Notes: generated from the sequence alone by a model not told the origin. A stretch of DNA of 64,000 nucleotides from Emmonsiellopsis sp. PD_33 (GCA_032988165.1 JANTQF010000068.1:62001-126000), one strand, 5' to 3'. Counted from the first letter of the stretch, positions 1 to 13,560 are shown. Program-made: numbers and translations.

Positions 1-1494
1 TCAGATGTGTTTCTCTTAGAAATTCCTGCTTAAATCCTATTTAATTTTCTGAATGAGATTTTACCAGATTGAAATACTATATGTTTGATCTTATTAATTA
101 GTTAGGTAGAGTTTGAATTCAGCCAGCCCATCTAGTTAATAATCATGGTAAATTGGTAGACTAATGATATGATTTATTGATAAAGCTCATGAGGAAATTT
201 CATGCAAAGATAGCTATAGAATCACCCTGATCTAATAGCAACTACATGAGACATTTTTATAGCTGTAGTAAGTCTAGTAATCAAATTAAGCTACAACATA
301 CATAATAGATGTATGAGACAACTTTTAAATTTATAACAGACTATTTACCTATCTTTTAGTAGAATATAAAGTAGCTTTATTAAGATAATCATTCTTTAAT
401 AGCTTATAGCTGGCTGTAACTCTTTCTATACTAGTATATTCTTTCAGAAGCTTGAGCAGGAGAATATAATGATACTACATGTATTAATGTAAAAAAGAGT
501 AATTAAGTAAATATAACAATCTGAGGTAATGAACTTCACAGAATTCTACTTGATCATACTATCTTTAGAAATAGCTTGCAGTACTTATCTTCAGATGAAC
601 TAAGTACTTCCTCTATTTCTAATCAACTTTCTTTAATATTTATTTAGATTTTATATATTAAATTTATTCTATCAGTGTTCTGCTACTCTATATGATAATT
701 CCTCTAATCCTCTTTAGCTGATATGCTAATAAATGGTGTATTTCCTGATAATTATTAATCAAAATATCATATACTTTAGCTGGGTAATCTACTGTGTTTA
801 AATTTAAAAAATTGATATGAATTGAAAGCCCCTACACATAATTATTTAGAATAGAAGGTAATCTTGATATGAGGAATAAGTATGTGTATAATATCATCAA
901 TTATATGTATATATAGAAATATATAGAAGAGTACAAGTAGAATATATAATTTTATCTTATATCTTTAAGATAGATTTTATGTATTTTGATTATCAAATAA
1001 AGTTACCTGATCATTATATACTAACTAAATTTTTTTGTGTAAAAGATAAATAAAGTGTCATATATAAATCAGAGGGGATTATATCTTTAAAAATGAATGA
1101 AAAGTTGCATGTGCAATATAATTATATGTAGAATTATATAGTAAACAAACTAGAATTATATATTTCATATTATAAGATATAGATTAAATTGTCTGTGGGA
1201 GATGCTTCTTCATGTATAGAGATAATATTCTCCTATAGATAATAAAATAGTGTAACAGTCCTCTCATAATAATAATCTGATGAGTAATGTATGATAAAAA
1301 TGCATCTAATGCATTCTATGAAGAAGGTCTCAGAAGGTAACTTGTATTAAAACTATTATATAGTAAATTCATTATACCTTTTTTCAAGTTTGATGAAAGC
1401 TCTGGCAATGGATCATAGCTAAGTAGGAGGAGAAGGAAGGAGATATGAAATATATATATTAATATAATGAATATAGTGATATTATATGTCTGTG

Positions 1495-1823
1495 AAGAAA
1501 ATATATATATATTTAGTTACTAACTATATACATATCATCTATATCAGGAGTCATAGGTGCAGCACAGCTATATGCCTGCAGGAAAAAATATATATATAAT
1601 TGATTATCAACTATATGTACACTACTCATACTAGAAGTGGTAGACATGGCACAGCTATATACCTGCAGAGAAAAATATATATATAATTGATTACTAATTA
1701 TATATGTATTATTTATGTCAGGAGTAGTAGATGCAGCACAGCTATATACCTATAAAGAAAAATATACATATAATTAATTGCTAACTATGCATGCACCACA
1801 TGCAGCACAGCTATGTACCCAGG
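1495..1823. repeat. 87-bp tandem repeat, about 3.7 copies
   Basis: The phrase 'gcacagctatat-cctgcag' recurs with a fixed period: the CTGCAG-type word lies at 1576, 1663 and (mutated) 1750, exactly 87 bp apart. A fourth, internally deleted copy ends near 1823. Each unit starts with an (AT)n run followed by a TTGATTACTAACTATAT-like stretch. Confidence 0.85.
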
Positions 1824-2269
1824 GAAATATATATAGATTTAGTGGCAGACTATGCATATACCATGCATATCAACAGTGGGAAGACAGAAAGAAAGATAGC
1901 TGGAAAATGCAGATATTACTAAAAACATTTATACTACTAAAAATCTAATTTAATATTTAGTTAATAAATTGGTAATGCTTTTATAGCTGATAGAAAAAAT
2001 ATTATAAGTTAATAATTATAATTCTCTTTGAATTAGAAAGATGCCACTCCAGTACAGAAACATTAAATCATATAGATATAGCTTTTGTACTTCTTAATGA
2101 TTCAGAATATTAATCAATCAATGAAGATTATAGTTATAATATTATCAGTGAAAATTCATGAGAGACTCATTACTAAATCTCATTACTGAAATTCTTAGAA
2201 TGTAAATGAACTTCATTCTATACTAAACTTTCTCTATTTAATACTAATTCCTACTGAATAGACTCTATA

Positions 2270-2950
2270 AGCTCTCATTTCACATAAAAACTCTGTATCA
2301 TCCTATTTTAAATAATCTTCTCACTCTAATTTCTCACTCTCATCACTTAATACCTCTTTCTCCATCTCAAAATCACCCTCTAATATCTCTTCCAGCTAAG
2401 AAATTACTTCTAATAGCTTCCTATCTTCTTTATCTAAAGTCTCTCAGAACTCATCCAATTTCTTTGCAGCTACTTTCTTATTAGTATTAGCAGCTATGAG
2501 TATTACTTTTCCATGCTTGAGAATCTTTGCATCATGAGAGGCTAATGATACCTGTATCTAAATGTAGAAATATTAGAGAGTCATATTAATAATCTTATTA
2601 TTAGAGGAAGAGAGGGTATTAATCTGTTGACAGTCAGTATTAATTAATAATTATAATTGCAAGTTAAAGTAACTAACTCTTCTTTTTTTAGAACTAATCT
2701 CAGATTACAATGTATATAGTTACTGTATAATCTCCTCTTCCTCTACCTCCTCCTTAAGTGCACACTTCTTTACAATTTAAGTCTAATGATATTCTAAGAA
2801 CTTCTCTTAATCAAAATACTTTTAGATAACATACTCAGTCTCTACCTTCTTCATAATAGATTAATCAGCTAGTAATGTTATTTCTTTATGTTTAGTATTA
2901 GCATCTTTACTGTTAGAATTATTATAAAAGCTTATTATCATTTAACTAAT
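2270..2950 (-). pseudogene. Unrecognised repeat-borne protein relic (acidic, Lys/Glu-rich)
   Basis: On the minus strand one frame reads through about 600 bp with stops only at codons that C-to-T mutation would create from Gln or Trp codons. The implied product is rich in Lys and Glu with likely coiled-coil segments. I do not recognise the family; a C-terminal part of a pogo-type transposase is possible but unproven. It is oriented away from the histone-like relic that begins near 3.54 kb, so the two could once have shared a promoter near 3.1-3.5 kb. Confidence 0.35.
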
Positions 2951-3743
2951 TCCTGCAGATACTTTACTGCATCAAAGCATGCCTTACAATCAATCTCTTA
3001 GACTTTTTTTATAATAATCTCATTACTAGTCTTTACATGCTTAATCTTTCTAATACATTTGATTTTGAGACATTATGAGTACTTCTTCATCAGTAATTAG
3101 GAGCTGAACATCATGTGTTCTATAATGATTCTAAATGTTAATATCTCTTGTATGATACAATGAATGTTAGAATGATGATATACTGAAATTAATGAGAGTA
3201 ATTATAGAATATATTTATATAGTAATAGATCTAAGTAATAGATTTGAATTATTCCCTCTAATAACATCTAAAATGGAAATTATTTTAATTATAATTAGTA
3301 ATACATCATATTTATTTCTCTTTTTCTCCTCTTCTCCTCTTCATTTTTCTCTTCTCTTCTCTTCTCTTTTATAGTCTTTAAAATCTCTATCTTTAACTTC
3401 CCCCTCATTCCAACCACCTTCATCTAGTAGTATGTCTAGGTATGTGTCTCCAGCCTTCTTCCCCTAGAAACTAATATATGAACTAATATGTAGGTTTATT
3501 TTCAGCTACTATCTGATCAACCATGAGTACTCCCCTGAGATCCACAAGAAACATAATGAGGTCTTCATAGTGAAGAAGTATCATAAGGATCATAAGGAGT
3601 AAGCTAATAATTAAAAGGCATGACTTGAAGTAGATGATGAGTATAGAGTTAAGAACTATACTAATATTAAGCCTGAACTACAGCTACTAGCTGATCTATC
3701 AGGTAAGATACTATTCAGAATAATATTAATAGTTTACTAATAG

Positions 3744-4113
3744 TTAGATTAATTGAAGAGAAGGAGATTACATTTTGATAGATAAGTATGCACCTAGTTT
3801 TGAGAATAGAGCCATTTAGTTGGCTTGTAAGAGAGATAATTCAGAATTTGCCCAAGGCAGGTAGGAAAAATCTAGGTGATAGATACTATATTCAGGCTGA
3901 GATTATTAATTGTCTGCATCTCATTAGTGAGGAGACACTGATGATACTCTTTAAATGTAAGTAATGAAATAATGTAATAATCTATTAATAATATAATACT
4001 GATAGTACTCTAGATGTAAATCTCTACCTGATTCATTATTAGAAGAAGATTCTTCAAGTTGATGATATATAGCTTGTTCTGTTGATTTTAAGAGAGATGA
4101 GCTATTCATACTT
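3744..4113 (+). pseudogene. Histone H3-fold relic within mutated repeat DNA
   Basis: The frame whose codons start at multiples of 3 (3762 onward) reads KEI, two stops, ISM, then HLVLRIEPFSWLVREI, which lines up with the H3 stretch [26 protein letters not shown]. After a loop about 8 residues longer than in H3 it gives IQAEIINCLHLISEE and LMILFK. A canonical intron (GTAAGT at 3958, CTAG ending at 4014) follows, and the next exon continues in phase with NLYLIH and DDI-stop-LVLLILRE, matching NLCAIH...KDIQLARRIRG of H3 residue for residue without gaps. Stops sit where H3 has Tyr, Gln, Lys and Gln. A charged, partly open extension runs on to about 4520. The loop insert and divergence suggest a variant rather than canonical H3. 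It is clearly non-functional here. Homology is by eye, but the ungapped match across a splice site is strong. Confidence 0.78.
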
Positions 4114-5034
4114 TGAAGGCATAAAGCTGAAGGTAGCTGTGGGAGAGAATAAGAAGCAAGAAGTGAAGATTAAAGGCTATAGCATGAAGATATAGGTAGT
4201 AAGATATAGGTTAGATGACTTTAATATGAATACATTAGATGATGAGGACTAAATTGATAGTGAGGAGGAGAAGAATACTACAAGTAAGAAAGATAAAGAT
4301 AGAGATATAGAGTTTGATCTAGCAGATCTAATCTTAATCCTGAAGAATAGAAAGAAAGGCTGTATGATGAAGTCTATAATTAAAAGATCTATATTAAAGG
4401 AGTATGAGGTTATAGAGTTTGTAGTAGAGAGGGATGTGCCATATAGAGTCAGGAAGTATAAAGTTTCAGAGTCTGTAGTTGATAAGTCTGAGGAATATGT
4501 GATTGAGAAGTATGAAGAGTAGCTCAAGAGCCTGTAGTAACTCTGAATACTAAGGAGTAAATATATAGTAAGAATGATATGATGATATAAAGTGAGTATT
4601 AACTTATTACTATAATGAGTAGAAAATTAATATAGTAGAAAAAATGTAATGAGAAATGATAATAATTCATATGAAATTTTTCATAATGATTTCTAACTAT
4701 ATATAGTTTATTATTATACCTGAGATTTTCCTTCCCATTCCATCCCATCTCATCTATTTATGAGATAGAATAGGATAGGATACAGAAGAACCATTCATAC
4801 AACAGAACAGAATATAGGATTTTAATTTAATTATAGGATGAGATATGAGAGCATACATTTCAGTATGAGATAGAATGAGATTAATATCTACAGAATAAAT
4901 ATATAGAGATAGTTTCCTATTCTGTCCCATTTCATCTTAGTGGTAGCTTTAAATACAATTCTTCAGATCTTGAATGTATTTGCCCTGCTCAAATAGAGTA
5001 AATATAAGAATAATATTCAATTTAGTAATCTAAT

Positions 5035-5850
5035 AGTAGTAGAATAAAATCTCTCATTTAATTATACAAGTCTTGCAATTAAGACCACAGCCATGTTCTA
5101 TACTCTCATTAGCAAGTAATATGGTGTGACAAGCACATGAAGTAGTACCTTTAATATTTGTCTTTCATGTAGAATTGAAGAGTTGATAATGGAACCAGTC
5201 CTCATTAATGATATAATCTCTATACTGAGATGATAGATTGAGCAGGTTTCCCCCATTAAGGGTGATGATTACAGAATGGAGGGAGCTTTCTCTATTAGTA
5301 GTGATGATTACAGGATGAGAGGAGCTTTCCCTATTAGTAGTAATAGTTATAGGATGAGGGGAGGACTCCATGTTTACAGTGATGAACAGAGTTGGAAGAT
5401 GAGGTTAAAAGGTAGACTTAAAAGACAAGGTTTAGAGATAGCATTGAGAGACAGACTTAAAAGATATTGATGTCCTGGGACATCAGGAAAAGACTATTGT
5501 TATTTCACTACAGTGACTAGATGCTTACTGAGATTTCAATTCAGATGGAGGAAGACTAAGTAGATAAGCATCATAATGTAGTATTATATTTAGAGGTTGA
5601 ATTATATAAGATTATCATAATGAACTGGGGTTCATTATGATATATGCAAGTTACAACTAAAAAGTAAACTTTATTATACTATTATTTGTCACACTCAGAC
5701 CTCATCCTTTAAGTCACATTACAGAGTGTTACTTTATCTGCTTTATAAAGCAGATAAGGAAGTATTAACTTTTATAAATCATAATAATCACTAAAGATTC
5801 TAATCAATGAATTCAACCTAGATTTAAATTAATAAAGACACTAATTACAA
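5035..5850 (+). repeat. Degenerate direct repeat, copy 1
   Basis: This segment and 6630-7240 share the same ordered landmarks: a 'cttgcaattaagaccacag' word, a 'catgttctata' word, a 'gttcattat' hairpin-like word, 'tatgcaagttac', and a closing 'caatcaatgaattcaac' word. The spacing differs by insertions and deletions. They may be decayed LTRs or a segmental duplication; I see no clear TG...CA ends or target duplication. Confidence 0.55.
5264..5372. repeat. 39-bp tandem repeat, 2.8 copies
   Basis: A unit starting GATGATTACAGGATGAGAGG and ending ATTAGTAGT repeats at 5264, 5303 and 5342. The length is a multiple of three, so it reads as a 13-residue repeat on both strands. It lies inside the longer direct repeat that recurs near 6.63 kb. 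Confidence 0.85.
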
Positions 5851-5959
5851 CTACTAAGAAAAGACTGAACCTGAAACATTAGATATTAATTTATAATATA
5901 TAGCTATCCCTTTATTCTTAATCTTCTCAATATATTTATTCTTAGCTCTAAATAAGAAA

Positions 5960-6440
5960 TAACCTTACCTGTATTCATCTTAATTATATGTTCTTGAAGA
6001 ATACTATAACTCATCATTTAATAGCTTACCTGATTCTTGAAACTCTTCATCTAAAGACTCATTCAAGGTCAGAATATGAGCTATAACTAAAGATACTAAC
6101 TAAACCAACTATTATTCCTTCTTTTATTACTCCACTCTATCCCATGCATCTAAAGTGATGATTATTGTAGCCTCTACATCATATTAGCCTGGATATTTGA
6201 TGTAAAATAGGAGGTTCACCTCATTATTAGCCTATAAGAACTTGACTACCTTCTTACCCACCTGATAAATATAATTCATGACTGTGGAAGCATCCTTGAA
6301 GAAGTTGTGATCCATTATTCTTCATTTTATCTCATGAAATTATAGAAATGTATATTGGCCATTAATAATCTGATTCAGATTATAGAAGAACTGGTAAAAA
6401 TAGAAAACTAAGACATAAGAATACTATTAAGACTTTAGAA
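5960..6440 (-). pseudogene. Unrecognised relic reading frame
   Basis: The minus strand reads a plausible protein interrupted only by stops at RIP-type codons. It includes stretches such as FFKDASTVMNYIYQVGKKVV and ATIIITLDAWDRVE. I do not recognise it. It lies between the two degenerate direct repeats and was probably part of the same repeated unit. Confidence 0.35.
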
Positions 6441-6629
6441 AGAATGTATTTTGTTTGTGTTGATACTCTATATCATCCATTAATTAGTAATGTCATTAAA
6501 TAATAAGAGTTAGTATAGATAAATATATACTTATACACATTAATTACTTGCTTCAGTTCTTGTGTGTATTTTACTTGATAGTGTAAAGTAAAGGCAAGCA
6601 TGATGTTAAGCTTCATTGACTGGTAATAT

Positions 6630-7240
6630 TAATATAGAATCTTCTATTTAATCATGCAAGCTCTGCAATTATAACTACAGCTATATTCTATTTTTATATT
6701 AGTAAGTAAGATCAAACTAGATATATATATAGTAGTATCTTTTATATCTGTATTTCTCATACTATTAAAGGCCTAATAGCAGAACCACTCCTCCTCAGTA
6801 CACTCATATTAGCTAAGTAGGGTATCTGGGGTTTCCATGCTGATGAAGGGTTCAGAGGTGCAAGATAGATACTATCTATTAATAAAGAAGGGAGAAAGAT
6901 GGAGAATAAGTAATTTCAGATCAAAAAGAAAATAGTGTTATTATTTAACCTCAGCAGGCAGATAGATGAAATTCCAGTTCAGACTGAAAAAAACTGGGCA
7001 AATAAGTATCATAATGTAGGAGCTCTTTTATAGAGAGAGTCATATGAGATCATTACAATGAATCAGAGTTCATTATATAGTATGCAAGTCACACTCATAA
7101 AGCAGCCTTTATAATAATATAATTAATGGTAATGATTAATCATTTATGATCTTCTATTAATAATTTAATTAATAAAAACTCAGAAAATTTCAATCAATGA
7201 ATTGAACTTAAGTTTAAATAAATAAAGAATGATTATATAT
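6630..7240 (+). repeat. Degenerate direct repeat, copy 2
   Basis: Second copy of the 5035-5850 repeat, about 1.6 kb downstream and shorter because it lacks the 39-bp tandem array. Between the copies lies a relic reading frame on the minus strand (about 5960-6440), which would fit a small decayed element, though its type is unknown. Confidence 0.55.
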
Positions 7241-8089
7241 GAGACCTGGTATTTTTCATGCTAATATAAATAAGAGAAGAAGGATCTAGAGATAACAAGC
7301 AACATCTATTAATATTATTATTAAATGAGAGTATATTAATTATCAAAGGCAAAGAGTATGAGGTAGATGATAATATTTTTTGACAAGCTACATTATAGAT
7401 ATAGATATCCTTATACTAGAGCAATTTGTATTAAGAATTGCACTCCATATAGAGAAGATAGGGATATTAGTGGTAATAAATAATAGTTAATGTTATCTAG
7501 AGATATATATATATATATCTATCACCATAATTCAATCAGAATGCATCAATAAGAGAGACAAATCAATATCTGAATACAAATTTAAGTTGAATAGGAATGA
7601 ACCTAGATTCAATCATGAAACTTACTAAAAAAGAAAGATGCTATAAATAAATTGATTGGATTCTATATATTATAAGAGAGATATTAACAACAAGATAATT
7701 ATAATAATTTATAGATAATATTTACCTATCTTATTATCTTTCCAATCATTATGATAGTGGTTTTTAGAGTAAACCACATTATAAACTGAACTGCACTGAG
7801 TATCTTAGTCTTATATAAGAATAATCTATCTTCCTTCCTACTGTTTTTTTTCTTTCTTAGTAACTACACTCATTTGAATTCCTCAACTTCTATTTTCTTT
7901 TTATTTCATAGTTTTTCAGATTGCACTACATTGAATTCAACATTCTCTACTTTTTAGTAAGTTTAAATTGAATTTAAGTTCAATCTATATATACACTTCA
8001 AATTGTATATATAAATATGTGTACTTGTTAACCTCAGTAATATTAATATATTTAGTTCTAATATATATTTATAATGATAAACCTGCTGA

Positions 8090-10860
8090 GTGAAGATCCT
8101 CCTGGCCCAGTAGAAAATAGAGTTCTATTTGAGGTAAGTAAATATAAGTATTATATTAACTGTATATTACTGGGCATCATTATAGTAGACATTTAGAGCC
8201 TTAATACTGAATGACTGTATAGAGCCTACAATTAAGATCTCAGAAAGAATCATGTGAAGAAACTTATTTCATTATTTGAAATAAAAAGCATCAAGCAGTA
8301 TGGAATCAACACACACATGAAAGTAATCTTACTACAGTCAGACTTTAAATTTTACTTTAAGATGTATGAGAAGGAGCATAAAGATGATTCTTAATATAAG
8401 TATATTATTATAAATCTGTAGAACTTCAGCCTCTGAGATATTAATGAATTTGTAATTTTTAATATTAATCAAGAAATTAACTTTACTTTCCCTATCCTCA
8501 AGATAGGGCAATATAAATATATTACACTGATTAAGTACAATTAGAGACTATCCAGTGAAGATATGAGTCTACCTTATTAGTGCAAATTAAATCTAGATTT
8601 AATACTAATCATTGTACTTTTCAGTGATCATATATGTGAGCTGTTGAAATCTATAATCACACTTTACTATATAATAATGCTAATGTGCTAGACTTTTTAT
8701 GTGCAAATAAACATAATATCTACAGAGTTAATGATGATGGTGATAGCTTTTATGAGATTATAAGTATATTAGATGTGAAGAGTAATTAGAAATAAGTAAA
8801 TCTCCTCAAAAATGAAATTACTCTCAAATAGTGAATCACCTACACATTTAAGGTAAATATTAAGAATAGTGGTTACTAGACCACTATTCTGTGTAATGAA
8901 ATAATATATAAAGTATTTACTATATATATATTAACATTCTATAGCTACAAGACTTTCATCATCAGCTCAGCAGATAAAATTATCAAAGTAAAGATAGATA
9001 AAGTGAGTTAATTCATTCCACCTAAAATTCATGAACATCAAAATTGAATTTAAGTTAGATTTGGGTGCTGATATTCCACTGCCACTTCATTTATTTTTAT
9101 ATAATATTTGAAGAGTCACTACTGAAGATTCTTACTCTGAATATTAAATGATTAGTTTCTTTCAGTATGTTAGCTTATAATGATATTCTTTACTCTCTAT
9201 TTTTCTTAAATGATAATGATCTCATTGTGAGGATCCTCAAGAGTTATCTATCTATTAATGAAAAGTATTTTCAGTAGGGGTCTAAAGAGGTGACCCTATC
9301 TCACATGAATCCTCCCTATAAATATAAAGGAAAAATCTATGCTATGTGATGACCTGAATTTCTTGTAAGACTCCTAGATGTAGAGTATTAGATGGCATTT
9401 AACTGTCTGAGGATAGTATGTAGATCTATTGAGGCAATTGAAATATAGCTAGTAATAAGTAAGTATCAGACTTAGATATTAAAACTGTTAAAGAAAATTC
9501 TGACTCACATTGTTTTCTGGGTCAAGCCTAATTGGATAATCCCTATAAATTTTATGAAGAAGTACTGTATATTCCAGTAGTCCTATGTGATCAGCAAGAT
9601 TGTGGATGATGAAGACAACAAGAGGTATGAGCATGTAATATCTTTAATAATTAGTCTGTAGAATTATATCTCAGAGTGGGTATAAGCATTTTTGACATTA
9701 GTATTTAAAAATTAGGTAAGTTGCATTGAATTTTAATTCAACATTTTAATACTAATAGATCACAGTTTGATGTGCTAAAAGATAAGATTACCCAGAAGGA
9801 TTATCTGACTGATTATATTGAGGCTATTATATATTACTCTAAATTTAATCATCTTTACTAAAGATAAGTTCTCTTTCTTTGTAAAGAGGCAAGAATGCAT
9901 CCCTTCAAGAAATATATGATGATTTTTAATGAGGAGGACATACTAATGTGTCTGTAAATAAAGTTTATATAATTAATCACAAAATGCTAATTAAGAATAG
10001 AAGAATATAAAGCTAATTATTCTCTGAGGTGTTCAAGTAGTAGATACTTAATATGTTATTAATTATAAGCTCTGTAAATATCTGCAGCTTATGAATCTTC
10101 AGGTGAAGGATGTGTTGAAAACTGAGGCCACTATTTTTAGATTATTATTTAAATATTAATAACTTAAGTAGCTGGTCATCAATATCTTGTGTAATAACTT
10201 CTTAAAGGTAGTTCTGATAAAGTAGATGTTAGAGTTGACCTTCACTTCATAGGTAAGTAACAGTAAAATATAATTATATTTCAAATTGAACTTTAGTTTA
10301 ATTTGATATCTAATACTGGATGCTAAATACTCATACTCTCTTATTTAGAACTAGCTTAATGAGGCCTTTAAGGACATTCAAAAATATATTATAATATTAT
10401 TAAATACTAATTAAACAGCCTCTACTGAGAATTTAGCTGAGGATTTTGAAGTATTTACACTTAACATTCAATGCATGTAAAAGGTAATTAAAGGGAGAAT
10501 TAGCAACCCAGTGATTTTAATTGATAAGAGTCAGCTAAGTTCTGAGGTCATTGCTGCTGACTTTATTCTACACTTAAAGCTATATATCTACATAGAATTA
10601 TTAGAGGAAATATTAAAGAGTGTCTTACATAAATGTAAGGTACCAGTATCCCTCAAGGGAGGAGCTAAATTAAAGCTAAAGATGTCCTCCAACAAATAAT
10701 TCAAGAGATCTGCTGTGGTCTTAAATGTGATGGAGATTATCACAACTACAATTAATAATAATAATGATAGGAAGAGTGGCCTCATTAGCATTTAAATTTA
10801 GATGCATGCAAATATGAAATTGAAAGCTGATACTAGTAAGAAGATAATAAAGTAATTTTA
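8090..10860 (+). pseudogene. Unrecognised multi-exon relic gene
   Basis: Several plus-strand segments read protein-like sequence separated by intron-like gaps with GTAAGT-type donors and TAG acceptors (for example a donor near 9716 and one near 10253). Recognisable but unassigned stretches include HMNPPYKYKGKIYAM (about 9300), CLRIVCRSIEAIEI (about 9400) and IVFWVKPNWIIPINFM (about 9510). Stops are at RIP-type codons. Several of the intron-like gaps carry a palindrome of the TTGAATTTAAGTTCAA type. I cannot name a family; a repeat-borne gene is likeliest from its context. Confidence 0.4.
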
Positions 10861-11399
10861 GCTCTGGTTTTTTCTTTATTATAATGTATAGAGTGGTTAG
10901 ATTGGTTAGATCAGAAGATTGAATTAGGATTTCTTATTTATAAGTCATAGTATGGGGTGGCTTTTTGACTATTAAACTTTAATTTAATAGTCAAATTGAT
11001 GGTTTATTTTACAAGTATGAAGGATCTTCAATAATGATTGAATCTTAATGCAGATTGGTTTCTTTAAATTTTAAAAATTTACTTGATGTTTTTTTGTAGA
11101 TAAATTACATCTAGTTTATAATATAATAATAGAAAAATGATATATTCTATTAATAGTAATGTGATTAATCTGCTTGCTTTTCTCTTTCCTTTATATTTTC
11201 TTTTTTTTTTAAAAAACTTAATAGAAAATTTTTTCCCTTGAAGTACTTTAATAGAAAAAGAATATCCTCTTAAATACTGAAATACTCTTATGAGTTTAAT
11301 TGATGAATTCAATCTAAGTTCAATTCTCTTTTATAATTAAATCTATTAATATCCCTTCATTCTTTTACTTCTTTCTAGCTTTATCAGCCTTAATATTCT

Positions 11400-13560
11400 A
11401 GTAGTCTCTTTATAATGTCTTCATCCTCCACATCATTCAGCTCTATTTTCTTTAATAATGAGAATCAATCATTACTAGATCTATCTACTTCAAGCTCAGT
11501 AGTATAGAAAACACCTCTGATAGCTCTGAGCTAGTTAGCTCACATTAACACTATTAGTCTCAGTAGCTCACCAGCTAATGATCATGCATCCCAATTAAAT
11601 GCAGTACTACCTGAGCTGATTGTTATTACTAAGAGAAATTACAGCAAGTATTATATTATTCTTAATGAGGAGAATCATCTAAATTTCCTTTGGTAGTAGA
11701 AGACTACAAAATAGCTAATTACTCATTTCAAGCTTGCTGAGAAGATAGCTGCCTGGGGATTAACATAATGAACAAGCTAGATGTAAAGGGAATTCAATGA
11801 GATAATAATATATCCTGATGGGGTCTTAAAGGCATAATATGTATATTGTAGTTAGCTTATAATCAATTTAACCCTGAAAAATCATGACATAAAGATCCTC
11901 AGTTGTCATCTCAAGAAGTATGCTACTTGAACCCAGAAACAGAACAAGTTATAGTATAAATACAAAATAATAGAGTTCTTTGCCTGAGAGAATGTAAGTT
12001 TTTTTATTTCTTATAATTAAATTAAGATTCTAACTGACTATTAGCTAGAAAGTAAATACCTATTTGATTCTGAATAAGGAGAATCTTCTGACTTAGCTGA
12101 TCAAAACAATTATTATCATTTAAACTCTATTTAATATTATTTATCATTTAGAGTTTAAGTAGCTGATTCAGATGACAGCATTCAATTCATTCTTAGAGAT
12201 TCTTACTTAATAGATTATCACAAATTATTTACTTGTAAACTCACAGAAGATTATGATGAATCAGCTGGAAAAATTATCTCTAACCTTATAAATCTCAATC
12301 AGTATTAACTGCTGAATGTTACTCTATAGGAATTTCTCCTTTATGAGAATATTTAATCATTTTATCTCTGAGAATTAACAATTTATGGATGTGCTACTTA
12401 ATTTTAAGCATGTTCATAAGTTACATACTAATCAGAAGCTGGCAAATCTTATGTTGAAATATATAGATAAATATCATCTTAGAGGTCAGATCTTAGCTAA
12501 TATGACTGATAATGCAGGAAATAATAGTATGCTTACTCAGATACTCTTCCAGGCAATATAAATAAGTCAGTTAACTTTATAGTTGACTAATTTAGAGTTG
12601 CAGAAGTTAGAGATGAACTAGCATGTCTCTTACCTAGCACATATATTTTAACTATATTTAGATGTCATCTTCTAATGAATTGATATAAATGCTCAGGAGG
12701 AACTAGATCCTACTCTAAATGATAACCTTTTTAATGAGAATATTAGTAATACTTTATAAAAAATATAGAGTATTTTACCCCTGAATCTAATGATCTTTCT
12801 GACTGTTTCATTTTCATTAAGATCTATTAATTTACTTAATTTATTCATTACTTTCCATAATGAGTCTCTTATTTTAAGAAATGTCAGCTCAAATTCTCTC
12901 ATATAATAGCACTTACAGTGCAAACTGATTGCTTTATATGATGGGACTCAACATATCTTTTATTAAAATAGCTGCTAAAGCTTTAAAAGACTGTGAACTA
13001 CTTTATTCTTCATTATAATTTTATGGATCATTCTTCCTCTTTCTTAGCTGCTAAGTGGAAGTAGATTACTTATCTTATAGATATCTATTTAGTGTTTAGA
13101 AGTCTAATAAATGGCCTGTCTTAGAAAAAGAAGTCCTTCCTTCCTTATGTGTTTTACATGTATAATTATCTTTTTGACCTCCTTAGATTTACTGAACATA
13201 CTCTCTTTAGGAAGCATTATACCTAGCATGATTAACTCTAAAAGGATATTCAGAATGTAATGATCAAATTACACTAATACTACTTAAAAATTAATAGGAA
13301 TTATGGCTATCTTTATACTATAATAACATATCTTCATCTAGGCCTCAAACTATTGGAGTTTCACAATAGTATCTAATTGAATGATAATGTGAACTAGTAT
13401 GAGGAATATCTGAGTATCTTTATGAAGATATATTAACTATATAAGAGCAAACTGATATAGAAATTAATAGTAGGTTCATTTCCTCAAGATCATAAGAATG
13501 TTCAGAAGTGCAAGTATGGGTACATCATACTAGAGAAGGTTTTGAATAATATAAATTAAT
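11400..13560 (+). pseudogene. hAT-family transposase relic
   Basis: The plus strand carries decayed hAT landmarks in order. A BED-finger-like region lies near 11.8-11.95 kb (YVYCSQ followed by LSCHLKK). The segment KYHLRGQILANMTDNAGNN near 12.47-12.53 kb matches the conserved 'DNASNN' motif of hAT catalytic cores. A region near 13.05-13.3 kb (LFRKHY followed by a KRIF segment) resembles the C-terminal dimerisation part. Frames shift and stops interrupt the reading, so it is dead. No terminal inverted repeats or 8-bp target duplication could be found by eye. Confidence 0.7.

Noticed and set aside
4727..4940. Cluster of imperfect inverted and direct repeats (CCCATCTCATC and GAGATAGAATAGG words)
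   Set aside because: Arms are too imperfect for a MITE call and no target duplication is visible; noted only as low-complexity palindromic DNA.
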